64,000 nucleotides of DNA from Bryobacterales bacterium (GTDB lineage Bacteria > Acidobacteriota > Terriglobia > Bryobacterales > Bryobacteraceae): the NCBI GenBank assembly GCA_016789745.1, contig JAEUQF010000022.1, positions 1-64,000 on the forward strand. Reading direction: 5' to 3'. Positions within the stretch are counted from its first letter, which is position 1. The number at the start of each line of letters is the position of its first letter. The notes below the pieces were generated by a model. The model did no database searches. It saw nothing but the letters and a program-made list of their open reading frames with translations, and was not told the DNA's origin. Shown here one piece after another: positions 60,981 through 64,000 of this stretch. Both the position numbers and the translations under genes were made by a program.

Positions 60981-62465
60981 TTATGGGGCGGTAGGGGTGG
61001 GCGCGCGGCCCTTGGCTTTGCGGACGATTTCGCGGATCTCGCCGGCCAGCTTTGGCACGTGATACACGAATCCATCCTTCACGGTGTATTCGATGCCGCC
61101 GGAGCGCTTCGGGTTTCCCGAGGCGTCCCAATCGGCAGTGCCGAGCGGGCTGAGGATTTTGAAGTTCTCGAGCGGGTTGCCGTTGACGATGATGAGGTCG
61201 GCGGTCCAGTTTTCGCGGACGCGGCCGAGGGTGCGTTCCTGTCCCAGCATCTTGGCGCCGTTGAAGGTGGCATGTTTCACCACGGTGAGCGGGTGGAAGC
61301 CGGCTTCCTGCTGCAGTTCGAGTTCGCGGAGGTAGCCGAAGCCGTAGACCTGGTAGATGTAGCCGGCATCTTCGCCGGTGGTGACGGTGCCGCCGAGTTT
61401 GGCGAAGTCGAGGAGGGCGTTCATCCAGATGCGGTAGTTTTCCTTCCAGTAGACTTCGTCGGCGGTGGTCCAGCCGAAGAAGTAGGAGCCGTGGTTGGTG
61501 CGGCTGGGGCGGAAGAAGCGATCGAGCGAGGGGTGGAGGTATTCCTGGAACTCCGGCTTGTTTTCGGCGCGCTGGAGGTCGCGGCTGGCTTCGTAGATGT
61601 TCAGCGTGGGATCCCAGGCGACATTGGCCTTCACCATCTCCTCCAGCACTTTGCGCAGGCGCTGCGGATCGGCTTCGCGCCACAGGCGTCCGGCATAGCG
61701 GAAGCGATGCACTTCGTCGGCATAGTTGAACTCGGGCGGGAAGTTCTGCTGGCCGAGGGGGAGCGCGGCGTCGGGGATGCCGTACCAATGTTCGATGGTG
61801 GTGGTGCGGTTGCGGATGTTGTCCCAGGCGTTGGTTTCTTCGACTCCGACGTGATGGGCGACGGGCAGGTTCAGGGCGCGCGCCTCCTCCATCATGGCGT
61901 CCATGGTGTCACGATGGATGCCGACAATCTTGATGCCGTCGGCGCCCTGCTGTTTGAGTTGGCGGACACGTTCGCGGGCGAGTTCGGGCGTGGCGGGGCG
62001 GCCGAAGAAGGGATAGAGAAACAGGCGCGGAGCTATGACGGAGCCCTCGGCGGAGGCCTGTCGGGAGGCGCGGGACTTGGTGAACTCGCTGCCGACGTCG
62101 CGAACGGTGGTGATGCCGCAGGCCAGCCACAGCTTAAAGACGTACTCGATGGGCAGGGGCGCGCCGGCGCGTTCGTCGTGGCTGTGCCCGTGCATGTTGA
62201 TGAAGCCGGGCAGCACGTACTTGCCCTTGGCGTCGATCTCAGCGTCGGGTTTGGGGAGGTTGCCGTAGCCGGAAGTGACGACGCGGGTGATACGGTTGTT
62301 CTCGATGAGGATGTCGCGCGGGCCGGAGGCGGGCGTGCCGTTGCCTTCCACCACGATGGCGTTGCGCACGACCAGTCTGGCGTAGCGCTTGCCATGTTCG
62401 GGCAGAGGCTGGGAGCTGAGGAGTCCGGCGCCCAGCAGGAGAACGAGCAGCGAACGCCGAGTCAT
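60981..62465 (-). CDS. Secreted amidohydrolase
   Basis: A 494-residue metal-dependent hydrolase with a signal peptide (SLLVLLLGAGLLSSQ). N-terminal motif VLPGFINMHGHSH supplies the HxH metal ligands; later ligand motifs are IVGIHRDTMD, VAHHVGVEE, and the aspartate in TTGEDAGYIYQVYG. The composite beta-sandwich (IENNRITRV, ENWTADLIIVNGNPLENF) is typical. Substrate unknown; exported members often act on peptides or amides. It lies 12 nt upstream of the iron alcohol dehydrogenase gene. Confidence 0.86.
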   Translation of the reverse strand: MTRRSLLVLLLGAGLLSSQPLPEHGKRYARLVVRNAIVVEGNGTPASGPRDILIENNRITRVVTSGYGNLPKPDAEIDAKGKYVLPGFINMHGHSHDERAGAPLPIEYVFKLWLACGITTVRDVGSEFTKSRASRQASAEGSVIAPRLFLYPFFGRPATPELARERVRQLKQQGADGIKIVGIHRDTMDAMMEEARALNLPVAHHVGVEETNAWDNIRNRTTTIEHWYGIPDAALPLGQQNFPPEFNYADEVHRFRYAGRLWREADPQRLRKVLEEMVKANVAWDPTLNIYEASRDLQRAENKPEFQEYLHPSLDRFFRPSRTNHGSYFFGWTTADEVYWKENYRIWMNALLDFAKLGGTVTTGEDAGYIYQVYGFGYLRELELQQEAGFHPLTVVKHATFNGAKMLGQERTLGRVRENWTADLIIVNGNPLENFKILSPLGTADWDASGNPKRSGGIEYTVKDGFVYHVPKLAGEIREIVRKAKGRAPTPTAP

Positions 62466-62484
62466 TGGAATATCTTAACGCGGA

Positions 62485-64000
62485 CTAGGGGGCGAACAGG
62501 GGTTGCAGGATGCTGGTTTGGAGGTGGGGCTCGAGGGTGAAGCGATGGCCGTCGGTGTGGATGGAGATGAGGCCGGTGCGATCGGAGCGGAGGATGCGGG
62601 TGTGAGAGTCGCGGAGGCGTTCGACGACATCAGCGTGGGGGTGGCGGAAGATGTTGTCCGCCCCGGCGGAGATGAAGGCGAAGGTGGGACGAACGTGGTC
62701 CAGGAACTCGGGTGTGGTGGAGGTTTTGCTGCCGTGATGGGCGACCTTCAGCACGTCGGCTCGGATGGCGTTGTCAGCGATGGCCCATTCGGTGTTGCGC
62801 TCGATGTCGCCGGTAAGGAGGAACGCATGGCGACCGTGGCGAAGGCGCAGGGCGAGGGAGTCGTCATTGCGCGGGGTGCTGCGGGCGGGGTAATCGGCGG
62901 CCGGTGAGATGACGTCGATGGGCATGCTGCCCAGACGCACCTGGTCGCCGCGGTGGAGGTGGCGAATGCGGGTACCGTTGCGTTGCGCGGCTTGTTGCAG
63001 GCTTTGCCATATCTCGGAATCGGGCGTGGCGCCGACCCAGAGTTCGGCGGGCCGGAAGTTGTCGATGACGGCGGGCAGGCCGCCGGCGTGATCCTCGTGC
63101 TGGTGGGTATTGACGACCACGTCAACGCGGCGGATCGAGCGGGAGAGCAGGTAGTTGGTGACGACGTCTTCGCCGATATCCAAGCGCGGCTTGGGGGCGC
63201 CTTTGCGGAAGACGGGAATGCCGCCGCCATCGACGACCATCCAGCGGCCGTCGGGGGAGCCGACGAGCAAGGAGTCGCCCTGGCCGACATCAATCATGGT
63301 GAGTTCGAGTTCGCCGGGGTGATTGCGGGCGGGGAAGGGATGCCACAGAATGACGCCGAGCAGGGCGAGGGCGGGTGCCAGCAGCCAGCGGCGGCGGAAG
63401 ATGGCCAAAGCTGCCAGGCTTACCGCGAAGGCAAGGGCGAGGAGCAGCGGCGGATCGGGGACGCGGATGTTCGGTTCGGAGCTGGCGGCGAAGTTAGCAA
63501 TGAGGCGGGAGACGCTGATGAGTCCGGTGCTGACCGCAGCGATCGGGGCGAGGTTGGTGAGGACGGCAACGATGCCGATGGGCACCGCAATGGTGAGCAG
63601 CAGGGTGACGATGGGGTTCACCAGCAGTGCCGTAAAGGAGACGCGGTGGAAGAAATAGACCATGGGCAGGGTGAGGCCCAACTGCACGGCCGCGGAGACG
63701 AGCATGGCTTCGGCCAGGGGTAGGGCCAGCCAGCCGATGCCGATGCGGCAGGCCCAGTAGGTGGCGCGCGGGGGAACGCGCAGCAGCCAGTGCAGGGTTT
63801 CGGCCAGCAGACGGAGTTCGATGCGGAACTGCGCGGCTCGCGGGGGAACGAAGGGGTCGTGGAGGGGGTCTTCGAGTTCGCGGAAGGCATGGCGCCAGAC
63901 GCTGGTGACGGCGTCGGCGGCGGGGGCGGCGAGGGCGCCCAGGGCCAGCATGGAGAAGAACGTGAGTTGGAAGCTGCCTTCGAGCGCCTGGCTGGGGTCG
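62485..64000 (-). CDS. comEC: ComEC/Rec2-type DNA uptake channel, C-terminal part (5' truncated by window edge)
   Basis: The frame is open to the right edge, reading DPSQALEGSFQLTFFSM and then the first in-window ATG, which matches the conserved DPSxLxDxSFQLTF of ComEC competence proteins. Several membrane helices follow, then a metallo-beta-lactamase domain with DVGQGDS, the ligand motif THQHEDHAGGLP and AHHGSKTST. ComEC forms the inner-membrane channel for single-stranded DNA in transformation. The N-terminal part, including most of the competence domain, lies outside. No other com genes are in the window. Confidence 0.93.
   Translation of the reverse strand, partial: DPSQALEGSFQLTFFSMLALGALAAPAADAVTSVWRHAFRELEDPLHDPFVPPRAAQFRIELRLLAETLHWLLRVPPRATYWACRIGIGWLALPLAEAMLVSAAVQLGLTLPMVYFFHRVSFTALLVNPIVTLLLTIAVPIGIVAVLTNLAPIAAVSTGLISVSRLIANFAASSEPNIRVPDPPLLLALAFAVSLAALAIFRRRWLLAPALALLGVILWHPFPARNHPGELELTMIDVGQGDSLLVGSPDGRWMVVDGGGIPVFRKGAPKPRLDIGEDVVTNYLLSRSIRRVDVVVNTHQHEDHAGGLPAVIDNFRPAELWVGATPDSEIWQSLQQAAQRNGTRIRHLHRGDQVRLGSMPIDVISPAADYPARSTPRNDDSLALRLRHGRHAFLLTGDIERNTEWAIADNAIRADVLKVAHHGSKTSTTPEFLDHVRPTFAFISAGADNIFRHPHADVVERLRDSHTRILRSDRTGLISIHTDGHRFTLEPHLQTSILQPLFAP

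Overview
The window is GC-rich bacterial chromosome, most likely from an Acidobacteriota of the Solibacter/Bryobacter type. That assignment is inference. It rests on PEP-CTERM sorted proteins, an ECF sigma factor beside a Ser/Thr kinase with a TolB-like beta-propeller, MacB-type permeases lacking a local ATPase, secreted NHL and PQQ-type propellers, and many sugar or uronate catabolic enzymes. There is no rRNA, CRISPR array, insertion sequence or prophage. One tRNA-Ser(TGA) is present.

0-9.8 kb: 3' end of glmU, two MacB-like permeases, a short NfeD-like membrane protein, a SPOR protein, lipA and lnt in a tightly packed plus-strand run, then a SAM methyltransferase and a secreted unknown on the minus strand, a YkgJ-type Cys-cluster protein and ssb. 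9.9-14.1 kb: a three-gene light-signalling cassette of bacteriophytochrome kinase, Rcp1-like regulator, and REC-PAS-kinase. 14.1-18.1 kb: a minus-strand operon whose first gene fuses an inositol-monophosphatase-like domain to an ADP-ribosylglycohydrolase, followed by a TIM-barrel isomerase and a Gfo/Idh/MocA dehydrogenase. 18.2-23 kb: a PEP-CTERM protein, CsbD, an NHL protein, a deacetylase-like protein, and an SDR plus zinc dehydrogenase pair. 23.0-25.3 kb is a patch of damaged genes: a PEP-CTERM protein broken by several frameshifts, an ArsR regulator with an amber codon, and an SRPBCC protein with a 1-nt frameshift. 25.4-29.5 kb: PAF-acetylhydrolase-like esterase, an EF-P, glutaminyl cyclase, an SDR missing its catalytic segment, and tRNA-Ser.

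29.5-38.4 kb is the most system-like region. A minus-strand operon encodes a large membrane protein with Ig-like domains and a C-terminal dockerin, a cohesin-like PEP-CTERM protein, and an ABC ATPase and permease. It is divergent from an ECF sigma factor and a membrane Ser/Thr kinase. At 38.4-39.0 kb there is a gene-poor, less GC-rich stretch where the base skew of the plus strand changes from C-rich to G-rich regardless of gene direction.

39-64 kb: an arabonate-dehydratase-type enzyme; a giant Ser/Thr kinase with about 25 copies of a ~42-residue repeat on both sides of one membrane helix and a C-terminal formylglycine-generating-enzyme-like domain; a beta-barrel protein; a duplicated-domain secreted protein; a minus-strand group with DUF2721 and DNA alkylation repair; a radical SAM sulfatase-maturase-like protein; an alpha/beta hydrolase, a D-threonine-aldolase-like enzyme and a PL10-like pectate lyase; a hybrid kinase, a GT2, an RsbW/RsbV pair with a clear terminator; a PQQ-type propeller, iron alcohol dehydrogenase and amidohydrolase; and the C-terminal part of comEC running off the right end.
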